Assembly: GCA_008638375.1 (NCBI GenBank)
Contig: CM018051.1
Coordinates: 29,447,344 to 29,511,343, forward strand
Direction: 5' to 3'
Length of the DNA: 64,000 bases
DNA from: Nyssa sinensis
Taxonomy: Eukaryota; Streptophyta; Magnoliopsida; Cornales; Nyssaceae
Part shown: in pieces, positions 23,244-34,379 of the stretch
Layout: each line of letters opens with the position of its first letter
How positions within the stretch are numbered: position 1 is the first letter of the stretch
Program-made: the position numbers and the translations under genes
The notes under the pieces: generated by a model
What the model was told of the DNA's origin: nothing
Database searches by the model: none
The model's input: only the letters and a program-made list of their open reading frames with translations

Positions 23244-24542
23244 ACCTTTGTGTACAAATAGACAAAGATATATATATATATATATATAAGTACAAATCTG
23301 ATTTGGCCACCTCCCAATTGACCAATAACCAAGCATGCAACACATCAGCATGCATCACCCTTATGCCCCATAGACCATCATGCCTCTCTCACCCCGTGAT
23401 TACATCTCCTCCAAACCAAAATGCATGCAAATCCATCATGCACTTAGGGAGATGAAACATCAAGTAAAAATCTGATTTACATGATCTCCATATATGCATT
23501 GGAGGGAAAAACAGATCTGCAAATGACCCTGTATACTGATTTACATGATATTGAGAAAAATCCTGTATACTGATTTTTAGAGAGAGAAAGTGGGTTAGAA
23601 AGACGAAGTTAGAAAGAGATAGCTTGAATGTGGGGCTTGGCCATTGAAGGAGCAATAGAAGGGAGCTAAGGACAGGGAGTGAACGGAGGGATCAAAGCCA
23701 ACTTGTTGAAGTTTTTGTTTGAACACAAACCAGCGAGGAGACCACTGTACCAAGTAAGCAATCCAAAATTTTGAGAAATTCTCTTTGGAAATTCCGGCTA
23801 CTGTTTTGCTGTTTTGGAACTATTATTGCATGTATCATGTTTAGACCATAAAATCTGGATCGATTGTGAACATTTGGACCATCAGCACTGCCCCAAACCA
23901 CGGAAACAGTGAAATCCGCTATTAGAGGACCTTGACTGAATGAGTCTAGCTCAACCTGCTCCAAACTTGTTTTAGTTACTTGGGACTTAAAATAGACCCT
24001 CCTAGGATCACAAAAACCCTAGACCGCGACCTCAATACCTAGGGTTTGACCCTCAAATATACGGTTGCAGGTACGGGTTTAAAAACCCAACTCATGAAAA
24101 CCTAGATTAAAATGGGATCTTAGGGTAGGAACTAAAACCCAATAACCTGTAGGTCACAACGCAAGAAACCCCAAGTGATTTGGACTAAAAATGGACCGTC
24201 ATGAGTCAGTTGCAGGTTTCGGATTATCGCCTTGAAACAGAGCTATCTAAAGCTCGATTCGACACCCCAAATCGATGCTAGGATGTTGGTAGGGTTCCCA
24301 GAAATCAATTAGGATCGATAACAGTGAGAAAAGATCCATAAAACTCCACGAAATCGAAGAAGAAAAATTCTGAAATTCTAGGGCAACAGTAGCCCTAGAC
24401 TGTTGGGGACGATAAACAGTATGGGTCGGGCATGGATCAGGTTTTCGGGTCGGGCCCCGACCCGACCGAGAAACGGATAACCCGTTTAAAACCAAACTGT
24501 GTCATTTTAACATAACTGATTTTAAAATTTTAAATTTTAGGC

Positions 24543-24561
24543 TGACGTTAGTCTGACGTCA
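24543..24561. promoter_or_regulatory. Paired TGACGT bZIP-like sites
   Basis: TGACGTTA (24543-24550) and TGACGTCA (24554-24561) are separated by three bases. The 3' LTR has the pair at 49599-49617 with a substitution in the other member. Confidence 0.4.
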
Positions 24562-25497
24562 ACACTGTTCCCTGGACCGATTAAAACCAGATTGGACCAG
24601 TCCGGTTCACTTAAAGGGGCAATGAACCGTTTGGTTTATTTTAAAATTTCCTAAGAATTACATTTCTACCCCTAAAAGTTCAAAGAATTATAAACTGACC
24701 CTGACAGTCTCTAGAAACTATATTCTAGCCTAGTTTCTGAAATTCTATTTCATTGATACCCCTAAAAATTAATAATTAATTAAATAAATTATTCTATTAT
24801 TTTATTAATTAAATAAAAATGACCAAATTACCCCTAGGTCATAAATAGGTCAAACGGAGTCCAAATTTAATAAAAAAAAAATAGTGTAATCTTACTATTT
24901 CGGGCATTCCAAACCCAATGGTGGGGTCCGATTTATGAAACCAAGTCCCGAAAAATACAGACCTGTAAAGGGTAAATGACCGTACTGCCCCTAATGACAC
25001 TTAGGACCAAATTGTAATATCCCGACCTGGGATACGGCACATGTACCGAGGTAAGTCGGTTAAATAATGTAACTTGAACGGTAAGATATGTATATCATGG
25101 TATTTCATGGAAATGAATGACTGAAAACTGTAAATAATGGAAATGAATAACCAAGGCTAGGTAACACTCGAGCACCCCAGGATATTGCATCGTAATGCGT
25201 GTATGCACGTATTCCCATGCATGTATACGTGAATATAGATGAGTAGCCCGACCAAAATGAATGTATGTATATATGATTAAAAATGGATTTATACCCCTAC
25301 ACATGAATGTATATGCATGTATAAAAACATGTATTTTATGTGTATATATATATATGACATAATGTATTATACATATATTTATGTATATATGTATATGTAT
25401 AAGAATTAAAAGGAAAAGAAAAGAAGGAAAGGGAAACTGCCAAGGGCAGTATATAGGTGTAGTGTATGTGGGTGTGTGTGTGTCTCGGTTGGGTGAA

Positions 25498-25520
25498 GTG
25501 TGTGTGTGTGTGTGTGTGTG
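25498..25520. repeat. (GT)n microsatellite
   Basis: An uninterrupted GT run in the family A LTR; neighbouring stretches are (TA)n and (TATG)n. Confidence 0.9.
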
Positions 25521-26587
25521 ATGTGTATAATATAATATATGTATATATGTGTACATCACAAGTCTCCCAAGCCATAAATGCAAAGTTGCATTTGGCGAAG
25601 AGAATATCAAACCCTAAGTCAAGAAAAGGGGCCATAGAAGGAGGAGTAACCGAGAGAGAGAGAGAGAAAGAGGGAGAGAGGCGGTGGAGTCTCTCTCTTT
25701 ATATATATATATATATACGGGTTTGTGAGTTGAGAGGTTAGAAAGGAAAGGGAAGGGTCAGGAACTGAAAAGGAGAAGAGAAAGATAGAGATTGAAGCAG
25801 AAACAAAGAGGTCGGGAGGGTCACCGATAGCAAACAAGAAAATTTAGGTTTGTTTACATAGTTACTGTTTTATAAATTCAGAGCATGAAACCTTGGTTTA
25901 ATACTAGGGTCTTGTAGGCTATGAAAGTAGAAAATTAATGCAAAAAGAACCATGTAAAATGGTTGAGAAACCTGGTAGAAAAATGGAGTTACAGGCCTTA
26001 GGATAATTTCGGTTTTTATGAAAATCATGTATAAAACCTTGTTATTATGAGGAGGAATTAATCCTCTTAAGTGCAGAAAGAAAATGGAATGAAATTTGAG
26101 TGGAAACCATGACCTAAAAGCCACGAAAATGGAAATGAAGCTCTGACCGAAAAATCGACCGGAGATATTTGAACCCATATTCGTAAAGATCAAGATGGTC
26201 TTGATCAAAACGGAGGATGGATTCATGATCCCCATGTGGTGGGGAGTAAAACGGCATTCAAAACGGGGGGAAAACTTATCGGAAACTGGTGACAGTCGCC
26301 AGAGAAGACGACTGTTCACCACCGGAACCCTACCGGAGTACTGGGGAAGACGACCAGAATGTCGTGAGGCTGTCGGGTTAAAATTAAACTGGATCCGGGT
26401 TCGGATCAGGTCGGGACCCGACCGAAAATGAAATGGGAACATGAAACTGTGTCGTTTGTGTTTTGAATTTAAATGGATTGGGCTTGTTTGGTTACATGGA
26501 TAGGAAATGTTGGAATTGGGTTTGGGCTTATTCCAACCATGGATAGCATAAGAGAATTGGTTATCTTGTTCCGGTTCTCAAGATTTG

Positions 26588-26657
26588 ACTGAACCGTTTG
26601 GTTCAGTTAGGGGGCAGACCGGTTTAGGATTTCTGGTTCTGAACCAACTGGTTCAGA
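26588..26657. repeat. Two consecutive CTGAACC palindromes
   Basis: ACTGAACC-GTTT-GGTTCAGT (26588-26607) and TCTGAACCA-AC-TGGTTCAGA (26638-26657) are both perfect inverted repeats. The equivalent site at 993-1016 has 11-bp arms. Confidence 0.75.
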
Positions 26658-27137
26658 CCGAAACTTTTGGAAATTATAAACCGGCCCCAAATGTTTTAAG
26701 AAATCTCACTAAGGCCCAAACAGGAAAATTAATAAAATATTAATTTTTACAAAAATAGCCCTATTTCAAATATGGGTCAAACGAAGTCCAAATGATGCAA
26801 ATGAATAGTCAAAATTTATTATCTCGGACGTTCTGAGTCCAATGGTGGGGTCTGTTTTATGAGATGGGACCCTGAAGGATAAATACCGTAAAAGTGCAAA
26901 ATGACCATTTTGCCTTTTTAGTACAAAAGTCCAAATGGAATTCCGCGAAAGCCTAAACTGACTTTCTTCGGCATTCCGGACTCAATGGTAAAGTATAAAT
27001 TTGTATTTGAGATACTTATGATAGAAAGGCATAAAATTTGATGAATAGCATTTATTCTAAAACGTAATTACTGATATATAGGGAACTCGAAAGGTAAGGG
27101 CACACTCACGGATTTCTGAAATAGAATCAAGATAGAG

Positions 27138-28043
27138 GTAAGTGGATCACTCTCTCTTACATGTGGTGTGTCCACAAGCCAAGTTTATTCTTTTACTGCC
27201 AAACTCGTACTCTTGAATGTATTGATATCCTTGTGTTCCACAATTCGATATTTTTCTATCTTGTGGACATTTGATTGACTGATGTATCATTGTTATCATG
27301 TTTCACTGTGCCTTGAAAGTACCACATGTTATTGCTATCCACAATGTGATATTGTTCTATCTTGTGGACATTGATTGACTGCTATATCGTTGTTATCATG
27401 TGAACCATGCCTTGAAAGGCCTACTGTTGTATCCTTATTGAATGAATGATATTCCATTTTTATATTCTATGGAATTACTTATGATCATGACATGTTTATG
27501 AACACGGGAGTTGTGCTCAGTCACAACACCCATCTGATGCTATCTGATTGACTGGGACCTACGGGTCAAGTCCGTGAATGGACAAATGGCAATTCACTGG
27601 AATTCACTAGGGGGTATGCCGGGCCCCAAAAGATCGAGGGTCTACCAAGCCCTGACACAGAATAACAACATTTCTTATGACTGACAGAACTTGATTGTTG
27701 AATGGTATTATCCCTTATGATTCTTCAAGTCTCAAGGGACTTGCATTGATTGATTTGATTGTGATCGGTTCATTGTGGCAGTACTTCATTGTTGTTATAT
27801 TATCATTGAAACTCTTCATATTGATATTACACCCAATACTTCTGATTGTGTATTGTGATTACTGTCCATTAGCCCTCGTGGCAATTGTTTTCATTGGCTA
27901 TCACAGCATCTCATTCTCATGATTGGCTATCATGTTCTCATATGGAATTGTATTCATTATTGATCATCGATACCAGTGTTAGAGATCTGCATTTACTTAC
28001 TGAGCTTTGTAGCTCATTCCACTCCACTTACCCCCCATTTCAG
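27138..28043 (+). other. Intron-like unit in family A LTR
   Basis: The donor GATAGAG then GTAAGTGG and the acceptor CCCATTTCAG closely match those of the copy at 1498-2374; a TGAGCT-TTGT-AGCTCA stem-loop lies before the acceptor. Length 906 versus 877. Confidence 0.45.
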
Positions 28044-28832
28044 GTAATGACGCTGCGAGACCCCAGTAGGATTCTGAGAGCGTAGGGGGACATTTTGAAG
28101 TACTGTACCAGTCTATGTTAGTTCTCCCATGTATTCACCACCCCCGGGTGCTGGTTACGGTTAGTTCTCATTTTGTCTTATGTAGAACTATGTCATGTAT
28201 TTAATAGACTTTCGCTGTTTAAATTATTTAAAAGACTTCCGCTGGATTACTGTAATTGATAAAGACTTCCGTTGTTCATTGTTTAAAATTTTTAGTACAT
28301 TGCATATTAGTACTATGATACAGGAATGGAAAAAGTAGGGACGGCCTTCGGGTCGGCCCCGCGACACGAGATCCGCATAGGGTGGGTTTCGGGTCGTGAC
28401 ACAAATTACATTGAAAGATAGCCGATTCTGACTATGTCGGATGTTCCAGACTTAATGGTGAGGTCCGTACTAGCAAATAAAGTACTGAAAAATATGACGC
28501 ATGAAATTACCAACATACCCCTAACATTGTTTGAAGCCCAAATGAGGTTCGATTAAGACGAAACTGAAACCAATAGAAACCCAAATACCTATAAGACTGT
28601 ACACGTGATTAAATGACGAATCAGAGTCAAAAATTCACAACTGTAAAATGACCAAAATGCCCCTAATGTACCCAAAGCCAAGTAAAAAGCCGAGAGAGTC
28701 TAAATCGACTTTCTCTGACATGCCAAACCCGATGGAAGGGTCCGTATTACCGAGACAAGTACAGAAAATACGTAAAATCCCAAAACTACCTAGAAGTAGT
28801 ACATATCTTGACATCTTAAAATTATGTTATAG

Positions 28833-29103
28833 GATAAAAACTCAAAGAAGGTCATGGAAGGGAAAGATAAGAAATTCACCATTATGTCTAAAGCCGAGAG
28901 ATTAGCTGATAAGAAACAACAGGAGTTCATACAAGACCTGTTATGGTAGAAAAAGGTGATTGAGGGAAAAATAAAAATTGCCAAATCCACTGAGGTGATT
29001 TCAGTTAGGCCCTTTTGGTACAAAACGCCCACAAAGGCGATGATTGCCGAAGCTAAGCTGAAAAACAAGAAGATACTGAGACCCTGAGCCAGATGCTTAA
29101 GAG
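28833..29103 (+). other. Exon-like open frame inside the Tekay 5' LTR (possible captured gene fragment)
   Basis: Between TTATAG (AG at 28831-28832) and GTAAGACC (29104) lies a lysine-rich frame of about 90 codons. It starts shortly before an ATG at 28854 and includes the motifs MSKAERLADKKQQEF and KAMIAEAKL. The 3' LTR copy (50490-50671 plus 59199-59288) has the same frame. Each copy has decayed at different bases: here a TAG after DLLW and a one-base loss near 29065; there a TAA after RPFW. The ancestral LTR therefore had a longer open frame. The solo LTR at 2804-6192 keeps only the last 45 bp or so. I do not recognise the protein; capture of a host exon is inference. Confidence 0.5.
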
Positions 29104-29267
29104 GTAAGACCTATGAACAAGCCGCTATAAGTTAGTCCAATGAGACCCATCATAGAATAGGCTTACTCAGTTTGAGTTCATGAGTTGATAAGTCTTTATA
29201 AATTGTTTTAGGCTTACTAACAAAAAGAGGAAAGCACCATCGGTAGCGTCGACCTCTAAACCGACAA

Positions 29268-29773
29268 GTGAGTAACCTTGACTCCTGACTTGGTGTATAA
29301 GTACACTGTCTAGTTACTGTATTTTAAAATACTGTACTGTACTATTTTATCTCATACACTGATTACATGCTTTTACTCAAATTCATGATTTTTACTCTAT
29401 CTGGTTTCTCTATCCTGTACTGAAATAAACCTGTCGCTGTTTTTAACTGGTTCTGAAAGAACAACTGACTCTTGGTACCACTTCAGTCTTGAGCACTATA
29501 TAAGCATACCGCACTGTTTAATCTGTGCATACTATACTGTTTATCCTGTTATATTGTTCTGCTCTGCTCATTACTGACCTGTTCTATTACTCTGATGTTT
29601 TAACTGTACTCGTGTTTGAATACTGTTTCAAATGAGCGTATTTAAATATCTTCTCTGAAATGCCTGATTCATCCATATGCTTTACAAACAATAATGGTTT
29701 GGAACCCATGACAGGGAACCCGTGTTACTCACTGGGCTTTTCGAAGCTCACCCCATTCCTTAACATTTTTCAG
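29268..29773 (+). other. Intron-like unit in the Tekay 5' LTR
   Basis: CGACAA then GTGAGTAACC (29268), with GGGCTT-TTCG-AAGCTC (29734-29749, UUCG-type loop) and ACATTTTTCAG ending 29773. The 3' LTR copy has the same length (506 bp). Confidence 0.45.
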
Positions 29774-30170
29774 GTAAGGGACCTAGCAATCAGGATTAGC
29801 GAGTTGGAGACCCAGGGGAATTATTTTGAAGAACTTATGACCTAGCCATTTTTGTGCTTACATTCCATTTTTTATTATGATGTGTAACTGAACCTAAGAC
29901 ATTTATGTTTTGTAGAAGAATGATGTAGTAATTACTATGGATATATTAGTGGCTCTGCCAAGATGATGTGCATTCTCTTAGTCACTTTTCCGCTGCTTAC
30001 TTATGTGAATTGAATGCATTACACTTGGAGGTTACCGGTGAATGGCCTGTGGTTAGGATTACCGTCGGCATCTTAATTTCAAAAAAAAAAAAAAAGAACC
30101 GATGGGTGCCTAACTGGCCGGTCACAGTCCCCAAATCCACACAGGGTGGGTATGGGGGATGTGACAGAAT

Positions 30171-30182
30171 TGGTATCATAGC
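30171..30182 (+). other. Primer-binding site of the Tekay-like element
   Basis: TGGTATCATAGC, four bases after the 5' LTR, differs by one base from the usual initiator-Met-tRNA complement TGGTATCAGAGC. Minus-strand DNA synthesis starts here in this class. Confidence 0.85.
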
Positions 30183-30593
30183 TTTAGGTTAAAACTTTCT
30201 GCTAGAACCTCAAAACCTTAGGATTATGTCACGACCCGAAACCCACCCTATGCGGATCTCGTGTCGCGGGGCCGACCCGAAGGCCGTCCCTACTTTTTCC
30301 ATTCCTGTATCGTAGTACTAATATGCAAAGTACTAAAACCTCAAAAAAATAACAGTGGAAGTCTTATCAGTAATAGTACATCAGCGAAAGTCTTTCAATA
30401 CACAATGTTAGCGGAAGTCTTTACAATACATAATAAGGTTCTACATAAACAAAATAAGAACCAAACGTAACCAGCACCCGAGGGTGGTGAATACGTGGGA
30501 GAACTAAAACATAGACTGATACGTTTCCTCAAAATGTCCTCCTATGCTTTCAGACTCCTACTGGGGTCTTACAGCGTCATCACCTGAAATGGG

Positions 30594-31638
30594 GGTAAAT
30601 GGGTGGAATGAGCTACGAGAGCTCAGCAAGTAAAAACAGATCTCCAACACTGGTATCGATAAGATACAAATCCATGAATAAGATTATGATAGCCAATCAT
30701 AAGAAAGGAGATGCTGTGATAGCCAATGAGAACAGTTGCCATGAAGGCCAATGAATAATAAGTCACAATGTTCAATTAGGAGTAATGGATACAACATCAA
30801 CATGAATCTCTCAACAACAATACAACAACAAGAAGTACTGCCACAATAAACAGATCACAACCAATTCAATGAAGAGTGTCCTCTCAGTTTAAGATAAGTC
30901 ACAAGGAATAGTGTTATTCAATAACGTAATCATACCAATTCTTAGGAGATGCATTTACTCTGTTCTCAGAAAATGCCAATGCAAATGTAAATGAAATGCC
31001 AATGGAAATGCAATGAAAATGCCAATATTCATGCCAATCAATTGCCGGTGGAAAGCCTTCGAGGAATTCATTCCTGCCACCTGTCCACTCATGTACTTGA
31101 CCCTTAGGTCTCCACTCAAGTCAGAAAGCATCGGATGGATATTGTGACTGAGCACAAATCCCGTATTCATAACATATCATGATTATTCATAATTCCATAG
31201 AAGTATAAAATGGAATATCACATATTTAATAAAGACATAGCAATAAGCCTTTCAAGGCATGGTTCACAATAAGGACATAGCAGTAAGCCTTTCAAGGCAT
31301 GGTTCAACATGATAACAACGACATAGCAGTCAATCAATGTCCACAAGATAGAACAATATCGCATTGTGGATAGCAATAACGTGAGGTACTTGATTATTCA
31401 TAATTCTATAGAAGTATAAAATGGAATATCATAGATTCAATGAAAGCATAATAGTAAGCCTTTCAAGGCATGGTTTAACATGAAGTAATGATACCGTAGT
31501 AAATCAAGGTCTACAAGATAGAACAATATCACATTGTGGATAGCAATAGCATGAGGTACTTTCAAGAGTACAAGTTTGGCAGTAAGAGAATAACTTGGCT
31601 TGGAAACACCATATGGAAGAGAAGGTGAATTTACTTAC
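30594..31638 (-). other. Intron-like unit in antisense family A LTR
   Basis: On the minus strand GATAGAG then GTAAGTAAAT starts at 31638 and CCCATTTCAG ends at 30594. This is equivalent to 27138-28043. Confidence 0.42.
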
Positions 31639-33419
31639 CTCTATCATGATTCTAGATCAGGAATCCGTGAGTGTACCCTTGCCTTTCGAGTTCCCTATAT
31701 ATTAGTAATTACGTTTCAGAATAAATGTTATTCATCAAATTTTATGCCTTTCTATCATAAGTATTTCAAATACTAATTTAGACTTTACCATTGAGTCCGG
31801 AATGCCGAAGAAAGTCGGTTTAGGCTTTCGCGGAATTCCATTTGGACTTTTGTACTAAAAAGGGCAAAATGGTCATTTTGCACTTTTACGGTATTTTATC
31901 CTTCAGGGTCTCATCTAGTAAAACGGACCCCACCATTGGACTCAGAACGTCCGAGATAATAATTTTTGACTATTTATTTGCATCGTTTGGACTTCGTTTG
32001 ACCCATATTTGAAATAGGGGCATTATTGTAAAAATTAATATTTAATTAATTTTTCTGTTTGGGCCACAGTGACATTTCCTAAAACATTTGGGGTCAAAGT
32101 GTAAATAATCAGAGTTGCGGTTTGAACCAGTGGGTTCACTGCTTAGAAACCCTAACCGGTTCGGTTCTTCACTGAACCAAACGGTTCAGTTCAATTCATA
32201 GAACCGGAATACAATATCCCAGTCCCTATCTTATCCATGGTTTGGATAACCCCAAACCCAATTTCACATTTCCTATCTCCATAGCCAAACAACCCAATTT
32301 CATTTAAAATTTAAATCTAAACGACACAGTTTCATGCCCCATCTCATATCCGGTCGGGTCCCGACCCGATCCAAACCTAGATCCGGTTTAGTTTTAACCC
32401 GATAGCCTCACGACTTCACAGTCGTCTTCTCCAATCGTAAGCCAGTCATCCCTTCCTGTTCTGGTGACCTTCCGACGACATTTCCCTACCTTTTTCAATG
32501 TGATTCGAATCCTTTAGATATAAGGGTTATATTTCTAACTTTCAAATTAAATTTGGGTCTTTCTTGGTCGTCGGAACAGGCCAATACAGTCGCGGTTTTC
32601 CGGTGAGCCCGAAATTCCGGCGACTGAACTTCTCGATTTTTCCCTATGGTTTCTTTATCATTTTAACTCAAATTTCATTCCATTTTCTTTCTGCACTTAA
32701 GAGGATTAATTCCTCCTCATAATAACAAGGTTTCATGCATGATTTTCATAAAAACCGAAATTATCCTAAGGCCTGTAACTCAACCTTTCTCCTTCATCTT
32801 TCAACCGTTTTCCTTCATTTTTCTTTCATTAAATTCCTTTTTAATTCATCTATACTGTAATATCCCGACCCGGGATACCGGGTCATATGGCACGCATTAC
32901 GAAGCAACAAAAATTGTGTAGAAATTTTACACTAAAAAGGATTAATTAATTAAATAATTAATTAATTTATTATATGAGAATAAAATTTATTATTAAAATT
33001 AATTTTACATAAACACACATATACACACATTATGTGTATTGTGTGTGTATGCTATCAAGTGTATATAAACATGTATAAGTGTACAAGTGGATATATATAT
33101 TATGTATATATATACCTAGATACATTATATAAAGTATAAAGTATAAAATATAAATAAACTATTATATATATATATACATATATATTATGTATAAAATGGG
33201 AAGAGAATACAAAATATACATGTGTAAAGTATGAACAGTGTGTGCGTGTGTGTCTCCAAGTGTTAGTGTGTGTAGATGAGTTTGTGTGTGTGTATATATA
33301 ATATACATATAACACAAAAATATCAAGGACCCATTAAATGTAGGTTGCCAAAAATGAAAAAGCAGAATTAATGGAGTGTAAGAGAAATTATGAGAAGTCA
33401 AGAATAGGGGCTGGGACGT

Positions 33420-33421
<2 letters not shown>

Positions 33422-33452
<31 letters not shown>
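33422..33452. repeat. (AG)n microsatellite
   Basis: About 15 uninterrupted AG units, in the same position as GA runs in the related LTRs (8735-8757, 54419-54436). Confidence 0.95.
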
Positions 33453-33455
<3 letters not shown>

Positions 33456-34360
33456 GTCGGTTGCCTTCTTTAAAAAGCCAAAGCATGCATTTCATGCTTA
33501 CACCCTAAGGAAGCAGAGAAGGAGAATAGAGGAAGAACCAGAGAGGAAAAAAGGGAAAGAACAGCAAACTAAAGGTGAGAATTTTGAAAAATTTCCATGT
33601 TTCTCTCTCTAGAAATATGCATGAATAGAAACTGTTTAAAGCTTAGTTATGCATGTATAATGTTAAATATGTGTTTTAGAGTTGATTTAGCATGATTTTT
33701 AGGCTTCAAAATATCAAGAAAGTGCCAACCCATGAAGAACCGCCATGGGAGGAGCTTGCTTATAGCAGGTCTGAACCCATGGCAACCAAACTTTGTTTGG
33801 TATATAGAGACCTCAACTAGACTCCACAAACATGTTAAAAACCTTCAACCGCGATCATCAATCAAAAGAAATGACCTCCATAACACGGGTTGCAGGTTTT
33901 GGTTTTAAAAACCAAACTATGGAACTCACACCGAAACTAGGTTTAAAGAATGGGGAATGAAACCTTATCGAAAATGGGTCATGACAGAAGAGACCTCAAT
34001 GATTTTGGCTCAAAAACGAGCATATATGAAGGAGTTGCAGGTTGGGTTATCAACCCTCTGCCCGAACCCATGAGATCGATTTGATGCCAAAAACGAATGC
34101 CAAAGTAATTGTTTATGTTCTAGGAACAATTTATGATGAAAACAGTGAAGATTTGGTGAACAAAAAGTCACGAAATAGGAAGAAAAGGAAAACTGTAATT
34201 AGGGTTTTCAGTCGGGTCTCGTGGGGAAGAAGAAGACGGGTCAACTCGGCTTTTAATTGAGGCTGAGTCAACTCGGACAGGTGGCAGCCTCTAGGCTTGC
34301 CACCGAATTAATCGGACGACGGCGTTTTAGTCGTGGTTTAATTTGAATGAGACCTAGGGC

Positions 34361-34379
34361 TGACGTCATCATGACGTCA
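34361..34379. promoter_or_regulatory. Perfect TGACGTCA pair
   Basis: TGACGTCA at 34361-34368 and 34372-34379, three bases apart; each is a palindromic bZIP-type site. An identical arrangement is at 55374-55392. Confidence 0.5.

Larger units (their letters stand above)
25013..28401 (+). mobile_element. Family A solo LTR (complete reference copy)
   Basis: It starts TGTAATATCCCGACC, ends GGGTCGTGACA, and has the perfect TSD CAAAT (25008-25012 and 28402-28406); it splits the Tekay-like 5' LTR. The 3389 bp hold simple repeats (25330-25540), a TATA-like run and GA-rich leader (about 25650-25715), two consecutive palindromes (26588-26607, 26638-26657) and the intron-like unit 27138-28043. No gag or pol, so a solo LTR. 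Short open frames in the GT/CA tracts are low complexity. Confidence 0.95.
22857..30166 (+). repeat. 5' LTR of the Tekay-like element
   Basis: It runs from TGTAACACCCCAGACTT to GGGGATGTGACA and is interrupted by a family A solo LTR. Net length is about 3.9 kb. Compared with the 3' LTR it carries a 9-bp extra segment near 23530 and scattered substitutions. It includes a tRNA-like module (23164-23243), TATA-like AT run (about 23264-23288), donor-like CCAAGTAAGC near 23753, TGACGT sites (24543-24561), an exon-like open frame (28833-29103) and an intron-like unit (29268-29773). Confidence 0.9.

Noticed and set aside
25095..25610. Minus-strand open frame of 171 codons
   Set aside because: Lies across GT/AT simple repeats in the family A solo LTR; low complexity.
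25870..26442. Minus-strand open frame of 190 codons in the family A LTR
   Set aside because: Not kept in the sister copies at 1-2741 and 30227-43362; no domain.
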